From positions 186,001 to 250,000 of the forward strand of contig WTXI01000043.1 of the NCBI GenBank assembly GCA_022376515.1: a stretch of DNA of 64,000 bases, read 5' to 3'. Positions 10,336 through 21,102 of the stretch are shown here, one piece after another (position 1 is the stretch's first letter; each line of letters starts with the position of its first letter). This DNA is from Lactifluus volemus. Taxonomy: Eukaryota > Basidiomycota > Agaricomycetes > Russulales > Russulaceae. Both the position numbers and the translations under genes were made by a program. Under the pieces are notes generated by a model, which saw only the letters and a list, made by a program, of their open reading frames with translations, made no database searches and was not told the DNA's origin.

Positions 10336-11204
10336 CGATGAGAAGATAGTAAATGCAAAGTCAGAGGAACTGGTGGACGTAGGAGTGAGAAGAGGTGAAT
10401 CGAAATGCAACGCCAGTGAAGTTTTCCATGAGGTGTTGACCTGTTCAAACACGTGGGGATGTCTGACTCGCTCTGAATCACCATCGTGTTCAATTCAAGT
10501 TGATGATCGTGTTGAGTCCGTGACGAACCACGGACAGTGTGGGACCGGACAAAGCCGATCCCGCGCGAGCGTATTGACCGCGTGTCAAGCTTTCAGACAT
10601 CCTTATACACTGATCACAGAAATAATGCATACTCTCTACAGTATCCAAGGGGTCGTATTCTATGCCGAATGTAATCGCTTTATTTCTCTTTGATGGACGC
10701 GATATCTAGGGTTCAGTTCGATTGCTCAGGCTGAATGTTATTTCCAGTGCGGTGCTCAAAATACCGATTTACCGTTAACGATATGTCGGTGAAGCGACTG
10801 AAGCCTGTCAACTTGCTTCCCGTGGCAATGCCTTATAAACGTAGTCACCTCTTCATAGTTTCTGCATAACTACTCATGCGATCCGGCGAGGAGACGCGGA
10901 CGACGTACTTAATCGGCGTAGCACCAAGCCCGTGTTGCATCCCGGTCTCAAAACTGTCACCAAATCCCCCGGAAGCCCTGTGAAGCGAATATTTTACGTC
11001 CGCTCGTACTCGGCCCAAGGCTCGTACCCGCGGCGTTGTCCGTGACTCCCTTGGTAAATCCCCAGGTGATCGAAGCAGAGGCGAGTAGGCAGCCTGATCG
11101 GGATGGTTACGCCGCACCGTAACAATTTCAGCCTTGTAAGTGGCAGGCTCGGCGCACTCAGTGCACCCGCTACTTAATGAACTTCAAGTTGTCCGCCGGG
11201 TGTA
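10336..11204. other. Upstream flank of DUF6535 gene and spacer
   Basis: The segment near the gene is shared with copy B up to about 10500. From there to 11204 there is no homology to copy B and no convincing gene. An open + frame at 10319-10693 overlaps the DUF6535 5' end on the opposite strand and is most likely a shadow. Confidence 0.4.
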
Positions 11205-11480
11205 TTTTTTGGCATCGCAGAGGTGGCAATAGAAAGAGTGAATGAGGCCCTGATGCAAGGACTTACCTGGGACCGCTGCTGTACTAGTAGATGGCTGGGC
11301 TTCGAGGTCGATCTCCCAATCAGCAGACATTGGCAATGCGCGAGTGAAGCGGGACCTCTTTGTTTGAATTCATCTGGTGGGTTCGACTTCCTCCTGCATC
11401 ATCTTCGCTTAAATTACATAACGACAAGTGTCAGAGCGGACCCTACTCGGACGCACCAGAAGCAAAAGTAATGGTTTGCT
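11205..11480 (-). pseudogene. N-terminal exon relic of a DUF6535 gene
   Basis: On the minus strand a short piece parallels exon 2 of the intact gene: a DDAGGSRTH-like segment, then DWEIDLEAQ, ending at a splice donor (GGTCCCAG followed by GTAAGT). The frames are shifted between the pieces and no downstream DUF6535 exons follow. This is a solo remnant of another family copy. Confidence 0.5.
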
Positions 11481-11871
11481 GTAGTTGAATATCGAGGTTG
11501 CTTTCGATATTGCTAGATGTTGTTATGATTACCAGAATAAAAAGTAGTTGGGAAGACACTTTACTGTGAGGCGTGAGAAGGTTGCCACTTTTAGCACTAA
11601 TTCCCGGACATGGGAAGCCGCTTTGACTCGGAGGGACAGCGGAAAACGAGGCGGCTTTTCGAGCTGAAGTTCGCTTCTGCTCCCGCCGCGGTCACTTCTT
11701 TGAAGTCAGTGACTGCACGATTCGTACAAGATGGCTCAAGTTGTCATGATCTCTTTCAAGCTCAGACGCTAACGCCACGCGCTTACCCGCAGCCTCGTGG
11801 CCATGCTGAAGAGAGGGCGCTTCATGCTTCGTATCTAGAATCCTATAGAACAATATTGTTGCCAGTGAGCG

Positions 11872-13995
11872 TGATGGATCCTGCAGAAAATGCCATGCAC
11901 AAAAGAGCCCGAATTGAGGACAAGGTAGCATCCGCGTTCCTCAAATACCTCAATGCCACTGCCGGGAGTCGCACTGCCCAGTCCGCCAGTGGCAACTCCC
12001 AAGAAGTCTCCAGCGATACCGAGGTGAGCCTTTCGATCTCTACAGGAGTCAAATTGTAATTCACCCCATCCGTATAAACTCCGTCTTATGGATCAAGCTC
12101 GTCATCTTCTCCGCCGCGCAGCAAGGAAGAACCGAACATATCCGAACTTTGGTCGAATCGGGTCGGGCACGCGTGATGGACTGCGAGGACGATGGGATTA
12201 CCGCGTTACACTGGGCCGCCGTGTTTGACAAAGCTGATACATGCAGATACCTCCTCGACCAGGGCTCGGAAGTCAATGCGGTCGAGGGAAGGCACCTTGC
12301 CACACCCCTGCAATGGGCCGCTCGTCACGGTCTCGTGGACATCATCCATCTGCTCATCCAACGTGGTGCCAACCCTCGTCTTGTCGACGCCCAAGGCTTC
12401 GCCTCCCTCCACTCCGTCACCCACTCGTCGTCCTTCTGGGGTCTGCTGTACATCGTCTGCCAGCCTGATGTCATCATCGACGAACGCGACCAAGGGGGAC
12501 ATACAGCCTTGCATTGGGCCTTGTATCAAGGCGACCCAATTTCCACCCGGATCACGATGGGATAACGTCGCTGCATTGGGCGGCTTTCAACGGCAACGAG
12601 AGCTGTGCTCTGCCAAGGAATTTGCGTTCGAATACCACAACATCGATACTTGGAACAAGGTAGTTGCAAAGTTGGGGTTCACAGAAGACGGGACGAAAGT
12701 GCGCAGACCGCTCAGCGAGGTATGTCGCGGTCTCGAGTCTTGCAACCCAACGTGTAACAACAGCCCGAGGCCTATTCACTGATATTCATGCGGCTCTCTA
12801 GCCCAACGTGAAAATCCTCATTTTCTCAGTTCCCTTTGCATCGCGTTCACGATCTCGGACGTATCTTCGTGGTATATGACTGTCTTTCTCGCTCCAGTTG
12901 TGCGTTTTGTCATGCACCATGTTCGCAAACCCCCATCCCTTCGTGACTCTTGGAGGCCCTGCTCACGTTGGAGTACTAGGTTGTACGGCGCGACCTTTTA
13001 CGATGCAATTCAGTCAGTGATAACATCTACAAAAGCCCCTACTTTGTGGGTATCGTATTCTCTCTGTGAATGGCATATGCCTGGATCTCCCGGCTTCGCC
13101 ATGGTATGTCTCCGTGCCACCGCTTTGGTATTTCATTTTCATGAGGGCGCTTAACCAGACGCATTTCACAAGCCTTTCATCCACGCAGCTTTTATTCTCT
13201 TATTCGTCCTTTGCATGGTCGCGCTCCTTTGCACAATGTTCTGTGACCCGGGAATATGCACCACGCCCAGATCCGCTTTGAAATCGGTAACTTGGGATTT
13301 TTTCCTATTTGATTTATCTATGTAATTTCGTACTACAGATTACGGAAGAGCTCGTCCAGCACAAACGCTTAGGCACAGAGGAGTTCTGTGTAGATTGTTT
13401 GGTGGGCCCCGCCACTAATATTGATATCCTTTGTACTGATGATGCGCCCGGAATATGCCAGGTTGCAAAGCCTCCAAACACGAGACACTGCCACACATGC
13501 AATAAATGTGTTACACGTACTAGATCTAGATACATGGATATGTACGGAATTATGTGACTTGAACGCCATGTCATTTCCTGACAACGAACCCCTAGCCATG
13601 CCTCATGGATGCTGACTTGCAGTGTGTCAAAGCATTCCCTTTCTCTGTCATCGTGCCCACTCAGGGAATGGTCATAGTCGGCACCAACAATCACCTTTAC
13701 TTTATCATCTTCATGACGAGTCTCACCTCAGGCATCCTTATATTTGACTACCTCTGGATTCGTAAGCATTGCCAACGACCTCTCGTCGCGCTTATTTACT
13801 TGATCTTGTGGATTCTGTGCTTAGACGTTCTCGCATTGAAGGATGTTCCCTTCCCAACGCGCTCGTGCGTGCTACCTGTCGCAACCTGCAGGCCCATGTC
13901 AGAAGATACGTTTCTCTGCTCAGTCGCCATTTGGTCGACACTGCAGCTTGTACGGAGCGCAACAAGGAGGAAGTATTACTGCCTGTACTTGATAT
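11872..13995 (+). pseudogene. Decayed AKR1-type ankyrin-repeat DHHC palmitoyltransferase
   Basis: AKR1-family enzymes S-acylate proteins at Golgi/endosome membranes. They combine N-terminal ankyrin repeats with a membrane DHHC domain. After an intron ending near 12120, ankyrin repeats are clear: GITALHWAAVFDKADTCRYL, TPLQWAARHGLVDIIHLLI, HTALHWALYQGD and later GITSLHWAAFNGNESC. Then come NIDTWNKVVAKLGFTEDGTK and RRPLSE, membrane-like stretches, FCDPGICTTP, the Cys-rich core RHCHTCNKCV, and NNHLYFIIFMTSLTSGILIF. The frame is broken several times (stop at about 12565, a missing part of an ankyrin repeat, stop near 13060). The catalytic DHHC is replaced by DLDT before TWIC. Expected length is above 600 aa. 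Non-functional; the true AKR1 gene must be elsewhere. Confidence 0.8.
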
Positions 13996-14010
13996 AACCC
14001 CAGAGAAGTA

Positions 14011-16165
14011 CAACATCAGGAAAACCCTACATGGTAAAATTTGCACAAATGAACCAAATGGTATAAAAAAACCTAAATGATGTATGAAACTGCTGTATTT
14101 TGGTCATAATTGGTTTACTTGCAACATCCTTGTTATTTGTTTGAAAAAGTTTCAGTTTTTTGTGTTTTTTGGTGCTAAGCAAATGGAAATATTGCATGAC
14201 AAACACACAGTTTTTTTTAATTTTGCCACACACTACAATTTGTACCAAAAAATTTTATTGGAATATTATAATACATCATACTAGATAGTGTATGCAAAAT
14301 GTGGTGAGCAAGAGAAACTTGGAGTGATCCAGAGGGGGGGGGTTGATCCGGTAGGGGGGGCACAGGAAGCGCAGGAAGCGTGGGAGGTGGGGGAGGCGTG
14401 GGAGGCGTGGGAGGCGTGAGAGGCGCGGGAGATGCGGGAGGCGCGGGAGATGCGAGAGGTGCGGGAGGCACGGGAAGCGCATGAGGTGCGGAGGCAGCGG
14501 CGGAGGAGACGGGTGACGTACGAGGTGCGCAAGGTGGTGGTGCAGGTGGGGGAGGCGGCGGCACAGGGGGAAGAGGAGGCGCAGGAGGCAGAGACAGAAG
14601 GCAGATGCAAAAGAAGAGTCAGGATACTTGGGGCGGGGCAAGCAGCATGACAACATACCGGGAAGGGTGGACAGCCCCGCAGTGCCAGTGAGTCCGTAAG
14701 CGCCGATGTGGAGGAGCCGAGAGCGGTGGAGGCACAGGACGCAGCAGAGGCAGAGGCAGAGGCAGAGGCAGAGGCAGAGGCACAGGAGGAGAGGGACAGA
14801 AGGACGCAGCACGAAAATCAACCATGGTGCCAACAAGAATAAACAACACATGCATGTGCCACATGGCGCATACAAGACTTTCCGTTTATGGAAATGTGAG
14901 ACAGGGGGACTCGGGGAGAGCGTCATGAAAATTTCGCTAAGTCGCTCCATGCACCAACCACGTGCATCTGTTGTTTATTCTTGTTTGCACGATGTTGATT
15001 TAAGTATTCATCATTTTCGTGCCTCTGCCTTCCTCACCCTCTCTCCCCTCTGTTGCCGTCGTCTCAGTGTCTGGTCCTCGCTGTCGCCACCACCGCTCAT
15101 GCCGCCACACATCTCACCGTCCGCGCCTTCTCCTTGCCACCGCGACTGCGTTTATCGCTTTGCCCTCTTGTTTTTTTTTTTCTTTTTTTTTTTTGGCCTC
15201 TGCCTCTGCCTCCGCACTGGCACTGCAGGTGGTCCACGCTGCCAGCGCCGACGCCTTCTGCGTCTCCCCCCCGGTACGTCATCATGATGCCTGCCCTGCC
15301 CTAGTTTGTCCTGACTATTCTCCCGCTTCCTCCGCCGCCTCCTTCACCGCTGCCTCCACCGCCGCCTCCATCACCGCTGCCTCCTCTGCTTGCACAACTT
15401 CCGTCTCCGCCGCCGCCGCCTCCGCAACTCCTGGGCCTCCCGCGCCCCTTCTGCCTCTGTCGCGACTTCCTGTCTGCGCCTACGCTTTCTGTATCTCTCC
15501 CCGGTATGTTGTCGTGTTGCCTGCCCTGCCCCAATGTGTTCTCACTTTTTTTTCGCCTCCTTTCCGCCTCCGCCTCTGCCGCCTGGGCTACCACCTCCTG
15601 TGCCACTTCCGCATCCTGCCCCACTGCCTCCGCGTCTGCACTTCTCGTGCCCCTTGCCCCTCCCGCGCTTCCCGCACGCCTTGCCCCTCTCGCGTGCCTT
15701 GCCCCTCTCGCGCCTCCCGCAATTCCCACGCCTCCACCACTGCTTCCCCATCTTGGATTGATTTGGATTGTTGGTAATTGGGATCATGGGTGTAGGGCAA
15801 GGATGCATGTTAATAGATTACATAGTTTTTTGTATTTTATCTGATGTTGTTGTGTACTTGCAATATATTTTTTTTAACTTTTTAAATATGATTGACCATA
15901 ATGGAAACAATTTGAATATGGTGCTGAAACATACTGTCATTGACAAAAACTGTGGTTAATTTAGTGGAATAATACAAAATATACCATTTGGAGCTCTATT
16001 AAAGGGGCCTTCGGGCGTTGCTCATTCATTCATGGATATTTCTGTAAATTCTGTTCAGACTGTTCATCTGTTTCATCCATTAATTTATGCTCTTTGAAGC
16101 ATAATGCTACATAAATGAGCTCCATATGGTTAAATTTACCATATAGGGTTTTCCTGATGTCAAGT
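14011..16165. mobile_element. 2.15-kb fold-back element with long inverted purine/pyrimidine arms
   Basis: The outer ends match in inverse orientation: ACATCAGGAAAACCCTACAT at about 14010 against its reverse complement ending near 16160. Inner arms also match around the centre: CAAGAATAAACAACA at about 14834-14848 and TGTTGTTTATTCTTG at about 14970-14984. The left arm (14330-14800) is G/A-rich with GGGAGGCGT and GCAGAG tandem units. The right arm (15000-15750) is the C/T-rich counterpart. A module containing ACAACATACCGG occurs once on the left strand (about 14650) and in related form twice inverted on the right (about 15270 and 15495), so the right arm is longer. Only low-complexity Ala/Pro/Arg frames exist. 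There is no transposase, so it is a non-autonomous fold-back element. Confidence 0.65.
14736..14790. repeat. Hexanucleotide microsatellite GCAGAG
   Basis: About seven near-perfect tandem copies of the six-base unit GAGGCA/GCAGAG within the left arm of the fold-back element. Low-complexity, not coding. Confidence 0.7.
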
Positions 16166-17800
16166 CGTTATCGCTGTATGTAAAATTATCTATGAGAACA
16201 CTGGAGCCTGCAAGAGTGATAGGACGAAGACTTGAAAGTTTCAAGTCTTCGTTCTAGCATCTTGCAGCACCAGCAACGGCCACTACCCCAGTTCGAAGGT
16301 CAAGGGGAGTCTCGACAAATACATTAAAGATATGGCTTGTAGTCGGGGTTCGCCGCACTCCCGTGCAGTCGCAGCCTCCACGGCCCGAGTCACCAGAACA
16401 GCGCAGACCTACTGATAAGTGACCATCCGCATCTGGAGGGCCAGTGGGAGAACGAAGATGCCCCTGACTTTGAATTAATCAACTTTAAACTTCAGTTTAC
16501 ATAAGTCTAATTGGCCCACCTGTTGTGGGTGACTGCTTTTCTCTTTCCCATGTGTGCCGCACACATGTCTTCTTTCTCACCTCACTCAGTAGGTGACTCT
16601 ACACCACCCTTACCCAGGTGTCTCACTCAGTAGCGCTGTAGGGGCGGTCCCGCGTTCTCCCGGAGTTCGCGACCATTGGATAGGAGTCAAGTCCTAGGCA
16701 GTGGCAGGTGCCACAGAGGTCTAGGCCTTGTCGGATCCTCCTGTCTGATAAGGTGCAAGCTCTCTCTTACTTAGGGGCTTTCTTCTTGTCCCTAACTTGC
16801 ACCTCATCAGGTCAGTCTTATTTGTGACCTTCTCTCTTTTCTCATTTTATTTCTCAATTCTCCCTTTCTCTGTTAGCAGTCACCTACTTCTCACTTTTTC
16901 ATTCACCCACCATCCCCGTTGCCCCTTCTCTCCTTTGCATGTTTCTCTTGCTGTATATTACTTGTGCGTCCATGTCTCACTGTACATTACTTGTGCCTCG
17001 CGTTCTGCACTGTATTGCTCTCAGGGTTTGTGTCACGTTTTCGGCACCCTGCACCATGCCTGTAATTTTATCTGTCAGGGGGCTGTTGGCCTCCATTCTG
17101 GCCTTCACTCTCGCCTCGCTTAGCACGTCTCGTCATTTTCAGGTAGGGCCAATTAGCTTGGGTATAGCTGTTCATGTGTGACATTTTGTGACTGACTCGA
17201 GTATTGACATCTGTGATGTGACATCACTGAGCATTACACATCGTCATCATTATCACATGCATTATTTCCTGTACAAGTACTTAAACAGAACAGTTTGGGG
17301 CATGATAGATTCATTCTCTTCTCCCTTGTCATCATGCAGTGATTGTGTCACAATTCCAATTCAATTATTGAGTGGTTCTGATGATGGACCAGTCCAATAT
17401 AGTACTGTGGCAGTGGCACTTCCTTGTTTACCCTTTTTCACACTCCGATGTAAACTCAGTAGATAGCTCTTATTGGTATCTCAATATCCATAAATTCATG
17501 TATAAATAACTGGGGTTTTCCCCCAAATTAAAATAATTCTTACCCCTGTACAGCTGTACCACATTTTCCTATTCAGTTAAACTAAACCTTTATATCTCTC
17601 TCCAACAGGGAGTCAGACTGCTAACACAAATTAGATGGGCTCTTAGGCAAGGTGAGTGACCGTGAGTCAGCTTTTGGACTTATTATCAAGTATCCTCATG
17701 ACATCACAGTTGGAGAAATAAACAGTACAGATCCCTTCCTGGACCCACCTGGTGCCAGTGGTAGCTTGGACTCTCATTCACACACCAATTCACTGGCCAA
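16166..17800. other. Gene-free stretch with two hairpins
   Basis: No coding region is supported. Two imperfect hairpins are visible. At 16209-16266 the arms TGCAAGA and CGAAGACTTGAAA pair with TTTCAAGTCTTCG and TCTTGCA. At 16744-16810 CTGATAAGGTGCAAG pairs with CTTGCACCTCATCAG. The sequence between, T/C-rich around 16800-16950, looks like decayed transposon sequence. Confidence 0.45.
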
Positions 17801-17803
17801 GTC

Positions 17804-17933
17804 TGGATAGGTATGGTAGTACCTAATTTCAACTGTTAGTTTTGATGTGCGAAGATAGAAAATGCTAACTTAGTGTTTTCTATCTTTGCACATAACACTG
17901 ACAGAATCAAAAATAGGTACTACCATACCTGTC
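17804..17933. mobile_element. 130-bp hairpin (MITE-like) element
   Basis: The outer arms GGTATGGTAGTACCTA (left, about 17810) and TAGGTACTACCATACC (right, about 17914) are exact reverse complements. The inner arms (GTGCGAAGATAGAAAA against TTTTCTATCTTTGCAC) pair with one mismatch. Almost the whole element folds on itself. It is non-coding and resembles a miniature inverted-repeat transposable element. Confidence 0.75.
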
Positions 17934-18850
17934 CACCTACTCATCCATCATCAAGACAGATCCAGGGAACAAGTTTTCCCTTGCATCCAGTAATGGTGGA
18001 GATGAGGAAATTGAGGAAGTGAGATCACTGAGATGTCATGTTGGGCATAATATTACTACTAAACCCCATCGATAATGCTAATAACAAGCAAGTAAAGGTC
18101 TTTATAAATGACTGGTTGAAGCAACGAGTAGTATATAATCCAAGCGTTCTTTGTCGAACGCAAACTTGAACTACCATTCGTCCGTGACCACGCCGAGTGC
18201 TGGTGATGACGACGCAAGATACCCTTGTGTCCCACCGCTTCTGATAAAGAGGGAGTCTAAGCTTATTTCTCTGACTCTGGGTAAAGCTCGGTTGGAGCAC
18301 TGGCTTACAAATACTGCGAGTCTATATCTTCCTCATCGATGTCGGACATAGACCCGCCATATTCCATCCGGAGATGCTTCTTCATCTGCCAACACCCGAG
18401 TTGGCATCCACCCAACGCCGTAACGCTACTCTCAGAAGCGCCGCCTTTCCGTTGCGACCCTTACGATGACTGGGCTGATGTGTGCCCAAAGGCACAAGGT
18501 CTGAGATCGGGAGGAGTAACAGGTACGGAGAAGACCAAAGATTAGAAATGGATTTCAGATGGAGAATTGGACGATCCCAAGTCGCTTGGTATTGACTATT
18601 CCTCCCCTGATAGTATTCTCCGTCATCAAGCTGTATCCGAGTCAACCAAACACTGTCGAGAGCTGATTGTCACGGTCGCAACCGTGCAACCCATGGAGAC
18701 TCGAATGACGGATGGATAGAAATGTGTGGGCGGGAGAAGTATGACTCGGATATCGAAGAATGCGGAATGAGTATTCTGTCTTTGTTCTCCTGTGCCACTG
18801 GCACCCGCGCGCGCTAACGGCTGACGTTCTTCCACAGAAAACGACTACTG
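17934..18850. other. Spacer without a clear gene
   Basis: Several short open frames occur on both strands. On the minus strand near 18310-18350 the acidic peptide SMSDIDEEDIDSQYL looks exon-like, but no adjoining exons can be assembled. No family is recognised. Confidence 0.3.
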
Positions 18851-18854
18851 AACC

Positions 18855-19350
18855 ATGGACGCCTTTGAAAGGAAGTGAAAACGCCAGGTCTCGCTCTGCT
18901 AACCTGCCAGTGGACATCGTCGCGCACCATCGCGAGCCTACCAACTGCTGAGTAAGTATCACAACCATTTCATTTCAGTTACGTATTGCTTCAGAACTAC
19001 TTATCTCCAGGGCATCTGCGCAGTGACCAGGACGTCGAAGAAGATCATACCATATATCCGGATGCTTCGCCTCAGCATTACCACTCCTTGGAGTCAAGCT
19101 CACAGCCTACAGGCTGCTCAACATGAGCGTCATACTCTCCTTTGGCCTAGCCAAGGATTGGATAGCGGTGCCCTTCTGGCGGTTGTGTGAGTCAGTTCTC
19201 CATTTCATCCCCTCCGACAAAGGGAGCTAACCCTAGCCGAAGCTTGGATTGGATTGGCCTGTACGAATCGATAAATTGGGACTAGTTCTTCCACATTGAC
19301 TTGACATATTCGATCTGCTATGGTGCTAACCGGTTTGCTGGAGGAGGTGA
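18855..19350 (+). pseudogene. Relic of the same membrane-protein family as 21103-22152
   Basis: The translation contains LGVKLTAYRLLNMSVILSFG near 19090, then LDWIGLYESINWD near 19240. These closely parallel LGVKLTGYRLLNMIVVLGFG and LYWIGLYEAVEPPKWEWF of the intact gene at 21103. The frame is interrupted by stops and indels. It ends at a GTGAGTA donor in the place where the intact gene has GTGAGTATT, so two exons are recognisable. Copy A has no counterpart of this part. Confidence 0.6.
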
Positions 19351-19354
19351 GTAC

Positions 19355-20234
19355 AGTACCTCTCATCGTAGACCACTCACCTACGAACGCAACAGTCACT
19401 GGCGTGCTCTTTTCCCCACGGAACACTCTCCACCGCCACGCTGAGCAACATGATCCCTGTTGCTCTGCTCGCTCATTTATTTTTCACACATTCAAATTGA
19501 CGCTTGCCAGTGGCTGGCAGTTTATAATGGTTTTAAACCTCCGTGTACCTTGTCTGGCTTAGGGTTTGATTTTATGGTACATGCAATCGGGCTCAACGTT
19601 GACGGGTTTCTCCACAGACTCAGCGACTATGGACAGGAGCAAGAGTTAGGAATTTTCTGACGGAATCTCTCAAGGTCTATGGGCTTAACGCCTCACTTGC
19701 GGAGCAGCATGGTAAGCGTGCCCCGTTCTCTAAGCGTCTATATCCAAATTGCTGGTTCTAGAATGGCTCGGCTCGGCTCGGTCAATATTAGGATTTTGGT
19801 GTGGAATGGCTCTTGTCTGGTCGCCCCTGGGCATCCTGTATTTTATATTTGACGGGACCTAGAAGCCTTCACAAGGTCTGAAGTGGATTATATACTAATT
19901 TTATCATAGCTGCCAGTGAATGTCACGATACGTTAGAGGGTGTTGTTGTGATCATACGAACAGTGCAAGGAAACCATGGAAACGATACAATGCAAGTCAG
20001 AAGTAAGATGGCAAATGAAAGAAGGCATGACTCGGAAATCATTCTGGAAGCAGAATGGGACAAAGGAGTGGCTGAGATGAGAGTGCAAGACCAAGACGGC
20101 GTTGGGAGCAGCGGAAAGGGAAAGGAAAATACATGACGCGGTTTCCTACGCGAATCTTGCATTGCCCTCGCTCGAACTAGGGATCCGACAGCTGTGATCG
20201 GGTAGGTGGTATGCACGATCGATCTAGGACTACG
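19355..20234 (+). pseudogene. Copy B of the membrane-protein relic and duplicated frame
   Basis: Counterpart of 869-1760. The hydrophobic frame of copy A is broken here by small indels. The piece RNFLTESLKVYGLNASLAEQ (19648-19707) and the LEWLG-like piece are still recognisable. The 1440-1724 frame is represented by 19918-20136. No intact gene. Confidence 0.4.
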
Positions 20235-20820
20235 GAGGTCAAGCCATGCCGGTGGATGCCTCAGGCTGCGATTGGGGGATGACTGGGGGTGGCCGGATGG
20301 CCCTCTCGTCAAACTCCCGGTGCTCACCCAAAGCATCCCGGAGCTTCTCCACTGCCTTGTCGATATGTGGGCCCGTTCTCCCCTTCAAAGAGCTTGCTTG
20401 GTAACTCGAGAAGATTATCCTTGAACTCCTCTAGACAAGCGAAAAAAATCAGTGTCGAGTGGGATCGAAAGTTGGGCGAGTCCTCGACGTCATTTTTGAC
20501 CTCACCATCCGATGACTTTCTGCATCCCGTGTGAATCTCTGTCTTTCATCCAGTTGGGCATGATAGTGTTGAAAGCTCCAATGTAGAGAAGTCTCCAACG
20601 AAGGGCGGGGGTAGCAATTTCTCGAGAGTGATAAAGAAAAGTTCGACGGCAACCCCGAAGCCATCGCCATCGCGCAAGTCTTGCCAACGGGGAGAGTTGA
20701 CTTTCCATTACGAGGCCGCGATCATTGTACCGATCTGTGGCCTTCACAAGGGCCCTGCGTCCCTTGGTGTTCTTTAGTACGCCGCGACTCCACAATATCG
20801 CGCAATTTGGGGGTAATGAA
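20235..20820 (-). pseudogene. C-terminal scrap of a DUF6535 gene (B1)
   Basis: The minus-strand translation includes LVKATDRYNDRGLVMESQL and YIGAFNTIMPNWMKDRDSHG, matching LVKATDRYNRGLIMESQL and YIGAFKSITYDWEKRKDSHG of the intact gene at 7202-10335. Frameshifts separate the blocks. The match stops abruptly near 20820. It is followed by sequence (20840-20985) resembling the upstream flank of the DUF6535 gene at 29318-29570, so most of the gene body has been deleted between its 3' part and its promoter. Confidence 0.65.
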
Positions 20821-21102
20821 TTTGCCTGGGTTCATCTCTCGTCAGATCACCTTTTGATTGTGGTCATTGAAGGCGAAAACAAAGGTGAGACACCGGCATG
20901 CGAGGAGGAGAAATGCTTTGCGGTTGGGTGAGGAAGATATTACATAATTTCCCAGGAACTCACCCAACTTACCTCCCATCGCCATGGCTCTACTGCACGA
21001 TTACAGTATGGTACCGTACCTAACTGCCATGCTCACAAGCGCTCTTCCCATTTTTTCACACATTATACGGAAGCACAACCAAGCCCAGACCAATCAGTGA
21101 CG

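Larger units (their letters stand above)
869..10500. repeat. Segmental duplication, copy A
   Basis: This block is colinear with 19340-29280. Matching anchors are 890/19355, 1440/19918, 2665/22127, 4412/23770, 6373/25731, 7202/26360, 9637/28390 and 10335/29100. The shift between copies changes from about 18.47 kb to 19.36 kb and then 19.16 kb, so three colinear segments are separated by copy-specific indels. Copy A has a private 575-base stretch (about 2090-2665) in place of about 1.55 kb in copy B, and a private 199-base insertion around 6590-6800. Identity looks very high in the kinase part and lower at both ends. Confidence 0.9.

Noticed and set aside
14276..15777. Several long open frames (224, 193, 252, 142 codons) on both strands
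   Set aside because: They are translations of G/A- and C/T-rich tandem repeats in the fold-back element. All frames are open for compositional reasons and the products are low-complexity Ala/Pro/Arg/Ser strings.
16500..17180. LTR retrotransposon remnant
   Set aside because: I looked for direct terminal repeats and gag/pol-like coding and found neither; only hairpins are supported.
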